The notes beneath the pieces were generated by a model, which was not told the DNA's origin, did not search any database, and saw nothing but the letters and a program-made list of their open reading frames with translations. DNA of 64,000 bases from Biscogniauxia marginata (taxonomy: Eukaryota; Ascomycota; Sordariomycetes; Xylariales; Xylariaceae), in assembly GCA_022695795.1 (NCBI GenBank), contig MU404055.1:806001-870000 (forward strand), read 5' to 3'. Every line of letters begins with the position of its first letter. Positions within the stretch are counted from its first letter, which is position 1. This document shows, piece by piece, positions 10,909 to 21,460 of this stretch. The position numbers and the translations under genes are program-made.

Positions 10909-13900
10909 ATGCCGACTTCTGCTTCTTCTCCTTTTGGTGGGACGAACCCATTCGCATCTGATCCAGGAATGCCTTCCTTCGGCCTGAACAACGAATTCGA
11001 GTTCTTTGACCCCGACGACAACCAGCACTCCGGCGGTGCTTCTCTATTTGACCTAGCCGGTGGTGACTCGCTTGATGCCGCGACATTTGGAGACCCCAAA
11101 ACCCTACTTTCCGGGCCTGGCCAAGCCGGCGACATCAGTTCCACTAGGTCGGTGACTGGTTATTCGCCATCATCACACCGTGGCTCGTCCTCGTCCTCGT
11201 CTTCTTCCCAGAGGAGCACCGACTCCAACTCACCCAAGACCAGCCGGACGTCGATGGACGCAATGCTGGTAGATGAACCTTTTGCTGCGCCGTGGAAAGT
11301 CGAGAATGGAGCTTCCAATAATGACTCCAACTTCATGATGTTCGACGCCATGGACCCTACAACAGTCGATATGTCCAACGTTTTCGACTTCGATAGTGCC
11401 TCCAGTAGTCCAAGCCCCCCTACGACGAATAGCCAACCCCCCGAGACTTCTATAATGGCAAATGGCTTTTCTAAAGGCCCAGCCGCAAAGAGGTTTAAAA
11501 GCCATCGAAAAGGACAATCGGTCGGTGCTCTGCTGTTTCTTAACCTTTTAGCCGCTTATGACTAATTCCCGTCCAGCAGCAGTCCCTAAACCAGTCGATG
11601 GACCGGTTAAAGACCAATGGTTCTAGAGATGTCTCTCCTACCGCGAATCTAGGAGTCAGCCACGAATCGCCGCCGACTGCCGTGTTTGCAAACTCGCCCT
11701 CGCCTGACAACCCGATGCATTACTTTAATAGCACATTAGGTCTTAATATGCCCTCCGGCTGGCCGTCTATGGCATCGCTACAAGCCAGTGGCCCTCTCCC
11801 GCAAGTACGGCCTGGTTCGGGTATACCACAAGCACACGGTCTCCCGACATACAATCCGCAAGCAAGCCTGTCCAAAGTGCCTCCTCGGCCGAGATTAGTC
11901 GTCCAGCCTACGCCACTCAAATCTCGGGTCGAAACACAGATACCTATCAAACTCACCATGCACCATCTGCCGCAGGGTATTAAGAGAGTCCACCTTCCGA
12001 CGCACACGATATCCAAACCTAAGTTGCTCGCTAAGCCTCCAGCAGTGCGCTCCCCTGACATGCTTGAGTTGTACACTATGCTAGTTTGTACCAGCGCGAT
12101 GCATGATCCGGAAAAGAAGGAACGTGCTTTTAAGCGTGCGGCGGCAGCTCGGCATGACTACAGCAATCCAGGCCGCCTAGATGATGCTATGGAAGACGAA
12201 GAAAGCAAAGCTCAAAATGGCGGTGAAGTGCGCATATGTTCAGGTTGTATCACTCGCGAAAGAAAACGTGCTGGGCGTAAGAAACACAAGAAGCCAGAGG
12301 AAGAGGAGCTATGGAACAAGTTCGAGAACGAGCGGGTCATCGTGTTCAACACCCAAGAAGTCAAGGATTGGCAAACAGTGACTCCCCTCATGGCTGACCC
12401 TACGGGAGCAGGCCTGCATACTCTCGCAGTTCCTGACGGAACCGTGCAAGTCGATGCCCCTATGCGTATTGCTTGCTATTGTCGTCATCATGGCGAGAAG
12501 ATGGGCTTTCAGGTTATTTTCACCGTCAAGGACTACCAAGACAATGTTGTCGCCCAGCAGATCTCATCGTCCATTATGATCACTGATGATCACAAAACCC
12601 ATCTCCCAGCGGCCCCTTCGTCCCAGCTATCTAATACTCCCACCACTGTTGGCCCTTCACAGCCCACTGCAGTACCCGACACCAAGGCTAATGATGCTCC
12701 CTTGCCTTTCCGCCAAACGCATTCAACTTCGGACCTTCAACATCTCGGGCAGAATGGGGGGCCATTTACATTCCCTTCAGCCAATTCGCAGGCTACACCG
12801 GTGGCTGCAACACCGCGAAGCTTATCTCGGCAGGCGTCTCCGACAACGCCCTCAGGCCCGGTGTCCAAGAAGAGGAAGGCCAGTTCGTCTTCTAAGGTTC
12901 CCAGTGGTCTAGCCATGACGAGACTTGAAACTAGTCAACCACCCTCGTCGTTGCCTCCCGGCGTTCCAACCGAGTCCTCTGTAGCCTCCACGGCTAACTC
13001 GCCATTTTCGCCTAGCCTTGCAAACTTCCCGCTGGCAACGGACTCCTTGTTCTCGCATGGGCAACAAACCCTAAACAACATGTCGCAGCCGTTCGGCACA
13101 GGACCTCCTACTCCAAACAGCAACGGTGCTGAACAGCTTATCTTCCCATCGGCAAGCAGGCCCATGAACTTAGACAGCATACCTGTGAACCAACTGTTTT
13201 CCGCACCAACCTCAGCGCATCCTAGTCGCGCGCCTAGTCCCAATCACCTACGAAATGAGCTCCAAAATATGCAACATCCTCAACTAGGACAAGCCATATA
13301 TAATACGTCTATGGGGATGACCTCGACCAGGGCACCACCACCAATGATCTACAAGATCATACCTGGGGAAGGCCCGAAGTCTGGGGGGGTTGAAGTTACA
13401 ATCCTTGGTAGCGGGTTTACGAATGGCGGATTGGAGGTTATGTTTGGAGAGCAAAGGGCAGCAACCACGACTTTCTGGGGCGAAACCTCATTGGTCTGCC
13501 TTCTCCCACCCTCTCCCAGTGCCGGAGTCGTCCCAGTATCGATCAAGCATCCGGGTGTGGCCGCTCAGCATATTTTCAGCAGTAACCAGCAACCACAGCC
13601 TCTATTCAGATATGTGGATGATGATGAACATCGCCTAATACGAACAGCACTTACGGTCCTGGGCAACAAGCTTGGAGGCAAGATAACCGACGTTGCGGAT
13701 ATTGCCAGGAATATCATCTACGGTCCTGGGAACGGTGGATCGTGGGGTCCGTCGACATCTGGGCCCGGTGGCCAAGCCCCTGGGAATAATTTTAGCCTTG
13801 AGAAGGATTCTAAGGAATCTGTGGAGACTGGGCTTCTCCGCGTCCTCGAGCTGATCGATCTTGACGACAGTGCCAATAAAGCTCGAATCAATCTCCGAAG

Positions 13901-15264
13901 ATCAAGCGGGCAAACGATGCTTCATTTGGCTTGCTCCCTTGGTCTGATCCGATTTGTTGCTGGTCTACTATCACGTGGCGCTAACGTCGGCATCCGTGAT
14001 AAGGGGGGTTTCACACCGTTGCATATGGCAGCTATGAACGACCACCCAGAGATCGTACGACGACTTATCATGAAGGGGGCTGACCCGAATATGCGATCGC
14101 TATCAGGGCTTACCCCTGCTGATGTAGCTCGTTCTAATGATGTTCTCCGAGTTCTACGGCGAATCGAGAGCCACTCACGGTCTCGAAGTGGTGGGTCCCT
14201 TCATAGCCGGGTTAACAGCGCGAACTCACTGAGGTCCCTATGGGACCGTCCATCATTGACTCAAGCCCATCGTGATGAGTTTATGTCTGATGGAGGCGAC
14301 TCCTCCACCAAAGATAGCGAAGACAACTCGTCCGAGGAGATCGATAGCGATGACGAGGAACGCAAATGGCTAGATATGAGACGGCCAAGCTATCCTGCAG
14401 CCCGTCATGGCTCTGATGCTCATCAGGTTGCCAATGTGAACACAGCCCCCGCTTCGCCAGGCGCAGCCATGACAGCTATCCGAGACCAGGTCACGACGCA
14501 GTTGCAGCAAATCCATAATTCTATGACGGTGCACCTCCAGAACCTGCCGCAGTTCCAAATGCCGAATATGCCACAAATGCCAGCCTTGCCAGTAATGCCT
14601 GTGCTCCCTGGTTACCAAACATATCTCCACTCGGCCCCTGTGATGCAACGAATTAGTTCTCTCGTTCCAAATATTCGAGGCCAGCGTCCCGAGCCAGTAC
14701 ATACTACGGGTAGTCATACATCAAGGGAAGCAGACCACAAATGGTGGGATCTCCCGTTCTTTGGTGCCAAGGAATCCCCTCCGCCTGCATATGAAGACAT
14801 CTTCCCACATCAGGATCTCGACGTTAAGCAAGCCTCGGCTGCCCAAGCCGCAGTGGAGGCTGAGGCAGATGCCAAATGCGCGGCCCTGTACGATGAGGCT
14901 ACGGCAGAGTCCTCTCAGGTGCAAGAAGTGCCTGCAATGCTCCAGATTGGGCGTAAGCACAATATTACTAGGGAGCAACAAGAAAATCTCATGCGAGCCC
15001 ACGCCCAGAGGCTCAAAACGGGTAGTAGTGATAAGATGCTGTGGTTTGTCTGGGTAAGTAAAGAACTCTCTCTTGGTAGATTTTCAAACTAATGGTTATG
15101 ATTAGATTCCAATTCTCGTCCTCGTCCTTGGCGCTATGGTGGTGAGTGGTGCGCCATCATTAGCCTTGGGTACAGCCAATGCGGTCAAGTCTGTTGCTAG
15201 TTTTGTGGCGAATCCACGAGGCCTCGGGGACCAGGTCAACCAACTTGTTCAAGAGGTTGTTTAG
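10909..15264 (+). CDS. Mga2/Spt23-like membrane-anchored transcription factor (IPT + ankyrin)
   Basis: Three exons (10909-11520, about 11577-15053, 15106-15264) give about 1415 residues. The N-terminal third is Ser/Pro/Asn-rich and probably an activation region. A conserved block near residue 425 has CSGCI followed by the basic RKKHKKPEEEE. An IPT/TIG domain spans about 790-865 (IYKIIPGEGPKSGGVEVTIL), and two to three ankyrin repeats about 984-1065 (GQTMLHLACSLGL, GFTPLHMAAMNDHPEI). A single hydrophobic helix at about 1360-1380 (MLWFVW-IPILVLVLGAMVV) is created by the last splice. Yeast Mga2/Spt23 are ER tail-anchored dimers whose cytosolic part is released by ubiquitin/proteasome processing to activate OLE1 and hypoxia genes. 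Domain order and C-terminal anchor support the same mode here; targets are inference. The first intron has a weak GTCGGT donor and two adjacent acceptors three bases apart, so one Gln is ambiguous. Confidence 0.92.
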
Positions 15265-16218
15265 CTTAACGTGCTTCTGGTGTAGTGGATCATGGGATTT
15301 CATAATCTAATATTCGAGGGCGCAAGCCTATATATCTGTTTACATTGTATATGTATATATAATCTGTTTGGCGCCATCTGGGGGGTGTTGGGTCGTAAGC
15401 ATGCACATTGTCGGGATTTGATCATCATTATTGCCAGCACTAGGGAGTAGAGGTGGGAAATTCGCGAGATGATGACGAGATCTGGCTCAAAGATGTACGA
15501 CGTTCTACATCGAAAGCTTTTATATCAGTGTTTTTTGTGTTGTTCTTGGAAGATATCAAAGTCGATTTTTTTTCATCTCGCTGTAATGGGGGGACTACGT
15601 TGATTTGATTTTTCTTATGCTTTTCCTTTTAGGTCAGATGAATAAGGAAAGGGGAGGAGAGACGAGAAAGGGGAAAGGAGAAATAGGGAATGGGGAGGGG
15701 GAGGAAAGGAACGGACTTGCTTGGGATGAAATGAGATTGTGATTTAAGGGGGGGGTTACCTAGGTAAAGGAAGGAGGGAGGAGAGGGCAAGGGAAATGAG
15801 AAAGGAAATAAAGTAAATGACCTTGTTTGTTGTTTTGCCGTTATTACTGCTCGTATTAAGCCATTCGTTTCATTTTTCGGTTTATATAACTAGTATTAAT
15901 ATATTATTATTATAACTATATTTCTTTTTATCTTTTAAGTTTTTTTAAAGGAAAATAATATGTGGGGAGTTTTTTAAAAAAGGAAGAAAAAAAAATTAAT
16001 GATAAATTAACGATTTAAAAAATAAATAAAGATATAAGTAAGTAGAGATATAAAAAGGGAGGAAATGAGAGAGGTACTTTAAAGAGACTATTTATTTACT
16101 AGACTTCGAGAGATAGTTGACGCTTTTTTTTTTTTTAAGCTCCCTTATCATTCTACTGGCGATGAACATGTTCGCACTACATAGTCAGTACCTATTGATT
16201 AGGTAGTTTGTTTAATTG

Positions 16219-16382
16219 TGTCACGGGGGCCTTCCCGGCCTCAGATAGCAGGGCTAACCAGGCAGGCTCTATAAAAGCCCTTGCTGCCGTCGTCTCGTTT
16301 AGTCTCCTCAGCTTTCATTCAGTCTTGTAATATACGTTATTTTTGGTTGTGCCCTAGCTATTGTTTCGTCCCTCCCGTGACA
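16219..16382 (+). mobile_element. solo LTR of a retrotransposon with 5-bp target-site duplication
   Basis: A 164-bp element begins TGTCACGGG and ends with the exact inverted copy CCCGTGACA, so both TG...CA termini and a 9-bp terminal inverted repeat are intact. It is flanked by the direct repeat AATTG at 16214-16218 and 16383-16387, the 5-bp target-site duplication usual for LTR retrotransposons. Inside, a TATAAAAG box at 16270-16277 fits a U3 promoter, giving the plus-strand orientation, and AT-rich sequence follows. No gag/pol sequence adjoins it, so it is a solo LTR left by LTR-LTR recombination. The small size suggests a copia-type or non-autonomous family; family assignment is not possible from one copy. 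Confidence 0.87.
16270..16277 (+). promoter_or_regulatory. TATA box inside the solo LTR
   Basis: TATAAAAG lies about 50 bases into the LTR, in the position expected of a U3 promoter, flanked by GGGCT and AGCCC inverted motifs that could form a small stem. Confidence 0.55.
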
Positions 16383-17439
16383 AATTGTTTCCCCCCCTCT
16401 TAACTATAAAAGTCCTTAGGGGGGTTGGGAGGTATCATTTATAAGAAAAACCTCCTCTAGTTGGTAAATGAAAGAACGTGTATGTTGGTTACTAAGGACA
16501 TAGATTACTAGCGAGAGGTGAAGAAAACCTACTCCTAGTCATTTATGAAAGAAGATATGGGAAGAGCGAGGTGATACACACATACATACATATATATGTG
16601 GGTGTGGGTGTGAGTGTGCATGTATACATACCAAAAGGGGCCAAAGAGTTGGGTTTAGTCCGATTCTCTCTATCTAGCATACCCTAGGTCAGTCATGCGT
16701 GCGAGTGAGCTGGGGGAGGGACGTCGTGCTACTTATTAGTTCTTGAGTTTTGCTTCCCTTCTTGAGATATCGTATTGGCTCGCGAGGGATAAAAGGGGGG
16801 TGGATACGATACCTACCTCCTATCTAGATACTGAAATATATGACCGATTGTTGAGTCAGACTTACCTAGACTACCTAGATAGCTACATAATAGTGTTGTG
16901 TTCACCTTGCCAATCTTCGATTTCTATCTAGACTATAGGCATAATACCTAGGTAGTAGTCCCAACCAGCTCAAGTGGCCCCCTAATACACCATCAACGCA
17001 GCTTAAGAAACATGTAACTCAAGCGAGCTAAACATGTCCAATTTAGACAAATCTATATTGAGAAGGATAGAAAGATCATCAATTTATTTTTTGGTACTAA
17101 ACTATGTAAGTTGTTTTAATTTACTTTTTCTGGATTCGAGGAAATAATTTTTTTTTTGCGAATGTTTTGTGTGTTGTTGTTGTGTTTGTTTCATATCCTT
17201 TGTGTGTTGTTCATAAAGTTCGTGACCTTCGTATCGTGAGACAATAATAGCCCTTTTTACAGTAAAGAAATCTTTCTCCCCCTTTGCCTCCTCAAAACCA
17301 AAAAAAAACGACAAATATGTTGATAGGAATTTTATACAGAGACCCCCCAACCACATAACGATGAGCTCCCCTCCTTTCCTCCTTCTGTCGTTCGTATAAA
17401 GGTTGGGTTTTCTCTCTCGTAGAAGTGGGGGTCTAAATT

Positions 17440-17520
17440 GATCGATTGATCGATCGATCGACCGCTTGCTTTTGGGTTTCTTTTTTTTCCCTTCGTCCCT
17501 GATTGATCGATTGATTGACT
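17440..17520. repeat. GATC/GATTGATCGATC short-period repeats
   Basis: Overlapping ATCGATTGATCGATCGATCG motifs and a second GATTGATCGATTGATTG cluster make a self-complementary low-complexity patch. Confidence 0.6.
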
Positions 17521-18448
17521 GGACGGTCTCACTTTCTAGTCTCATGATTGAGACAAGAAGACTGAAGAACAGAAATATAACACCAGAGAACGCCGCCCGC
17601 CCTGCCAAAGACCACCCCCTTTGCGAACACAGTGGGGGGAAAAAACATGTCGTAACATCATACCCCGGGTCAGTGGTAAGAGTAGTAGCCGTAAGCGAGT
17701 GAGTCGGCCCATGGAAGAAGGGGGAGAGAGGAAGGGTTATTGTGTGATAGATATCCCGTGTGCTCCATCTGCCATGTCCCAAATCGCCTAGTTTCCGATG
17801 AATGGTATGGGGGGTATCATATCGGAAATAGGTCGATTAGATTCCCAAGGCCCGGTGGAAAAAGACATCAAGTGTTTCCCCCATTCAAGTAGGGCCCCCT
17901 CGCTCCCTCAACTTATCCCACTCTTCATACTTTGACCGTGGGGTTTGTGAGGGAATTTTCTCTCATGATCTCGTAAGGCTTCGTAGCAAAAAGAAAAAGG
18001 AAAAAAACCAAAACCAAAAAAAAAATTCTCAATCAGTCTGTATATCTCCTTTTCTTTTGTTTTTTGGGTTGTTCTTTTTCCCTCTCAAGGGGGTATCTTC
18101 CGGTACTGAAACCCGTAGAAACTCAACTCAGAGGGGGTATCGAAAAGCAAAATAGAAAAAGAAGGGAAAAAAAATATCAAGATTATGCCGTTTGTTCGTT
18201 TTTCCTATCCGGTTCCCGTTACGTCCGTCTGTAACATGGATATGCGTCCGTCTGTCCATCTAATCGGTCTAGAGGTGAAAACTCCCGAGTTTTTTGCTGT
18301 TGGTACAAGTCGACTAAAACCAACGTTCCGTAAGTGTGTGCGTGCGTGTGTGTTATGTTCTCTTCACTTTTCTTGATGTTGAATGGGGGATATCCGTGAG
18401 CACCTTCTCCCTCAGGGAATTTCTCTGCGCCGTGACCAAACTACCCGT

Positions 18449-20251
18449 TCATGAGGCCCCGCCGACATCGACATCCATCCTGTGGCTGTCGAGGTCGTTG
18501 TAGTTCTCGTCTGGTGACAGTCTGGCCCCGAATCGAGAGCGACGACCACGCGGACCAGCCTTGGAGAGCTTGTTATGCACTCGGTAGTAATGATCCGGGA
18601 TCCGAGGGACCGAAGGGATCCCACGGTTCACGTCTGGGACGACGCTCAACGGCAACGGGGCCGGGGCAGCTCCGCTGACACCATCCCGGCGTTCGTTTCC
18701 GCACGGCTCGCTATCAATGGACATGCGCTGCTGCCCCGTCACCTCCCACGCCTCGGACCGGCTGCAGTGGTCGAGGCATGAAGACTTCGGTCTTCGTGCT
18801 GGCGACTTGCCTCGCTTCCGCAGCTTGTTCCCCCCGCTCGACATAAGCCTGTGCGGAGCTGCCATAGACCTGGTGACCCTCACGTTCTTAACGTTGCCGT
18901 TGGCATTGGCACTAATGGACGTCGCAGGCGGTGCCGGGGAGGGCGACCGCAAGCGAAGAGCTCGCTCGTTCTGGTACACAGTTCCGCCCATGGACACAGA
19001 TGGTGCGAGGCGGATGACGCCGTCCGCGGTCTGCGGGTCAGATGTAGATACCGAGGTGGCGGGCCTAGGAGTGGGCGCAGAGTGACGTTTGAAGTCAGAC
19101 GAGGTAGGGGACGATGGCATCTTCCGCAGCTTCTTGGCGACCCTCTTAAACGGCTGCGCGAGTGACGCTGCGGCTGACGTTGGGGATAATGGCCGAAGAG
19201 ACGATGCGGCCGATGATGCCTGCGATGCCTCGTCGGTGTCCGCTCGATTGCGCTTGCGACCACGAAGCGCATAGCGAGGCTCTTTGGCCTGTGGAACATA
19301 TCCCAGGCTTCGCCTCAGTTCTGCTGTGGCATCAGGTGTGAACCTAGACGATATGTTGGCATTGGCGAGCTGAGGGCTGATGTGAAGGCTGAGCCTAGAC
19401 TTCACACTATTAGGGCTGCTTGGTGGAGGTGATTTGTTTTGCAGCGACATTGTGTTTATAGAGGAGATTCGCGGCGGTGGTTCAGGCGAGCCGGGCGCAG
19501 AGGATATCGTGGCCATTGGCATCGAGGGCGGTACCGTTGGCGGTCGGGCGTGGCGGGTCGATTGTATGGCGTGTGCTTGGAAGAAGCCCGAGGCCATCAG
19601 CTGGTTGTAGGACTGCATCACCTCTTCTCGTGTTGGCCTGTCGAGCACAGGCCCGTTCCTACTCGTAACATTATCACCAGTAGGAGATTGCGGGACATGC
19701 ATGTCGGTGTAGCGCTTTGCCAAGGGGTGCAGTTGGCCCGTTCGCTGGGCAAGCAGTGGTTCCTGCAGGCTGGTGTGCTTCCTGATCGCGTCCTGCTGCT
19801 TCCGGGGCGGTGCCTGCGCCTGTGCCTGTGCCTGCGCCTGCGTCTGCACCCCCGTTCCTTTGTTAGAGAAGAGGGCATCGCGGATGCGGCCGAAGAAGCC
19901 GTTCGACTTCTTGTGTGTGACGAAACGTTGCTCTTGGATGCTGTCCTTAGACAGTGATGATTTGGGACTCGGTGACTTAGGACTCGGTGACTTAGGACTC
20001 GGTGACTTGAGGCTCTGCGATTCAGACAGCGGCCTCTCGCGGTGCTTCTTACGCGAATCGCGATGAGTAGTGGTGGTTGCCGCCTTGGCCATGGGCGCAG
20101 TGTAGAACTGCCTCTCGTACTCCTTGAGCTGCTCCGGCCCGAGGAACTGCGGTGGCGGCACCGCGCTGACTCGGTCGTTCATGGAGCCCTCTTGGAACCG
20201 CGACGTCGGCGGTCGAGAGCCGCCATTTCCTGTAGGCGGTCTGCTCATGGC
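18449..20251 (-). CDS. disordered conserved-looking protein of unknown function
   Basis: A single long open frame of about 600 residues, rich in Ser, Pro, Arg and Ala. I do not recognise a named family. Visible features are: four copies of a KSPSP unit from a 15-bp tandem repeat; an Ala-Gln dipeptide run; a compact segment GFFGRIRDALFSNKG; a segment EEVMQSYNQLMASGFFQAHA that looks helical; many basic clusters such as LRGRKRNR and KLRKRGKSPARRPKSS that could be nuclear-localisation signals; and a C-terminal HYYRVHNKLSKAGPRGRRSR patch. Low complexity is concentrated between these blocks, which suggests short conserved motifs in a disordered scaffold, perhaps nuclear. The frame stays open upstream to a TTG at 20305, but the first ATG is at 20251 (MSRPPTG); an upstream exon is possible. 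Coding status is likely from length and codon regularity. Confidence 0.72.
   Translation of the reverse strand, partial: AMSRPPTGNGGSRPPTSRFQEGSMNDRVSAVPPPQFLGPEQLKEYERQFYTAPMAKAATTTTHRDSRKKHRERPLSESQSLKSPSPKSPSPKSPSPKSSLSKDSIQEQRFVTHKKSNGFFGRIRDALFSNKGTGVQTQAQAQAQAQAPPRKQQDAIRKHTSLQEPLLAQRTGQLHPLAKRYTDMHVPQSPTGDNVTSRNGPVLDRPTREEVMQSYNQLMASGFFQAHAIQSTRHARPPTVPPSMPMATISSAPGSPEPPPRISSINTMSLQNKSPPPSSPNSVKSRLSLHISPQLANANISSRFTPDATAELRRSLGYVPQAKEPRYALRGRKRNRADTDEASQASSAASSLRPLSPTSAAASLAQPFKRVAKKLRKMPSSPTSSDFKRHSAPTPRPATSVSTSDPQTADGVIRLAPSVSMGGTVYQNERALRLRSPSPAPPATSISANANGNVKNVRVTRSMAAPHRLMSSGGNKLRKRGKSPARRPKSSCLDHCSRSEAWEVTGQQRMSIDSEPCGNERRDGVSGAAPAPLPLSVVPDVNRGIPSVPRIPDHYYRVHNKLSKAGPRGRRSRFGARLSPDENYNDLDSHRMDVDVGGAS
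19806..19853. repeat. GCCTGT/GCCTGC hexamer repeat within CDS
   Basis: Tandem hexamers encode the Ala-Gln dipeptide run of the minus-strand disordered protein. The period is a multiple of three, so copy-number changes stay in frame. Confidence 0.8.
19960..20015. repeat. 15-bp tandem repeat encoding KSPSP units
   Basis: Three nearly identical 15-bp units (GGACTCGGTGACTTA) plus a diverged fourth, in frame, encode the repeated Lys-Ser-Pro-Ser-Pro motif of the disordered protein. The SP motifs are potential proline-directed kinase sites. Confidence 0.85.
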
Positions 20252-21460
20252 CGAGGGCTTGATCTTAGCAGGAGACAACCGAGTCTTCTTGACATGGGCG
20301 GGCAATGCGCAAAGTCGCTAATAAGCTTTCAGATTGCAGCAGCTTCATTCATCAGGTGGTTGGAGGAGAATAGATGAGCAAGTTTGGTGTGTAACCAGCC
20401 GTCTCTAGGTGAAGGTGGAGTTATTGTGAGACGTGGTTTGTTTATGCCAACAATGTCACGCTGTTGTGGGGGTAACCACACGGACATGTATACAACCTTA
20501 TCTTATCGCAGTCATGCACTAATCTGTATAGAGGTAACTGAGACCTACCTACCTAGTATAAGACAGTTTCAGTTACCAACAAATTAATACCTTGGATAAG
20601 ACACACCTACCTAAAGATAGAAATAAGAATAATAATAAAAATAACAATAATAATAAGCGTTTCCCTCCCCCAGTCTACAATGATATAGGTACCTAGCTTA
20701 GATAGTATAGCATACACAACCTTACTCCACGATCACCTCTCCATAGCTCGACCAGCCTTCTCTCTTTTCCTATTTGCATGGCAAAATAGCACCACATCAT
20801 CAACGCCCACGAATCACACATGCAGCGCATATCTAGCTAGTCATGCAACACCTGAGTTAGCGTAATATCTACCTGATAGCTTGAAGTTATAGGACCGCTA
20901 GTATTCTCCTTCATCCACATCTCCAGTTTAGGATTGCCGCTTTACACTGGTATATACATACATACAATCGTCAGGTCCCACTAACCCCCTCATCCGTGCC
21001 TTCGTCCTAGTCAACACAGAAGTCATCTTTAAATGTCAAATCCACAAGAATGGAATATGTCCAATAGTATTGTTGCTACGTATGGGGCTCCCCCCAGCTG
21101 GATCCAGCTCAAATGCGGCCGTTGTGCTATCCCATCACACGGCTGGCCTATCACCTCGCCGTCCAGAGTATCGAAAGGAAAGGAAAAACCGCCCACGTCA
21201 TGGGGCAAGTGTGTTGGCCGCTGACCTCTATCCCATAGGCTTGACCGCACGCATGCAACCCCCCCAAAAAGTGCCGGCAAGCTTGAACAAGAAACAAACG
21301 AAATGAAGTCGTGCGTAAAGCAATCGCCCTTGTGGTATATACAGATAATGAGAAAGAGTCAAACCCGTCTGAACGCCCCAACACCAATCTCAGACATGAC
21401 CGTCATTATGGCTCAATCATGCTGCTAGTATTGTATGTTGCTTTCTTTTCACAAATATCA
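20252..21460. other. intergenic between the disordered protein and veA
   Basis: Holds the upstream region of the disordered-protein gene and the veA 3' UTR; both genes are on the minus strand. ACCTACCTA motifs cluster near 20545-20620, followed by an AAT/AATA-rich stretch near 20620-20660. No gene recognised. Confidence 0.5.

Larger units (their letters stand above)
15265..18448. other. AT-rich, homopolymer-rich intergenic region with a solo LTR
   Basis: No gene recognised. It holds purine-rich blocks (15640-15810), an AT-rich block (15860-16070), a solo LTR (16219-16382), dinucleotide runs near 16580 and ATCG/GATC runs near 17440-17510. The 226-codon minus-strand open frame at 17102-17782 is a by-product of low-complexity sequence. 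Confidence 0.55.

Noticed and set aside
17102..17782. 226-codon minus-strand ORF
   Set aside because: It lies in AT- and repeat-rich sequence, its translation is low complexity (Lys/Ser/Arg runs, SIDRSIDQ repeats from a GATC microsatellite), and no domain or splice logic supports it.
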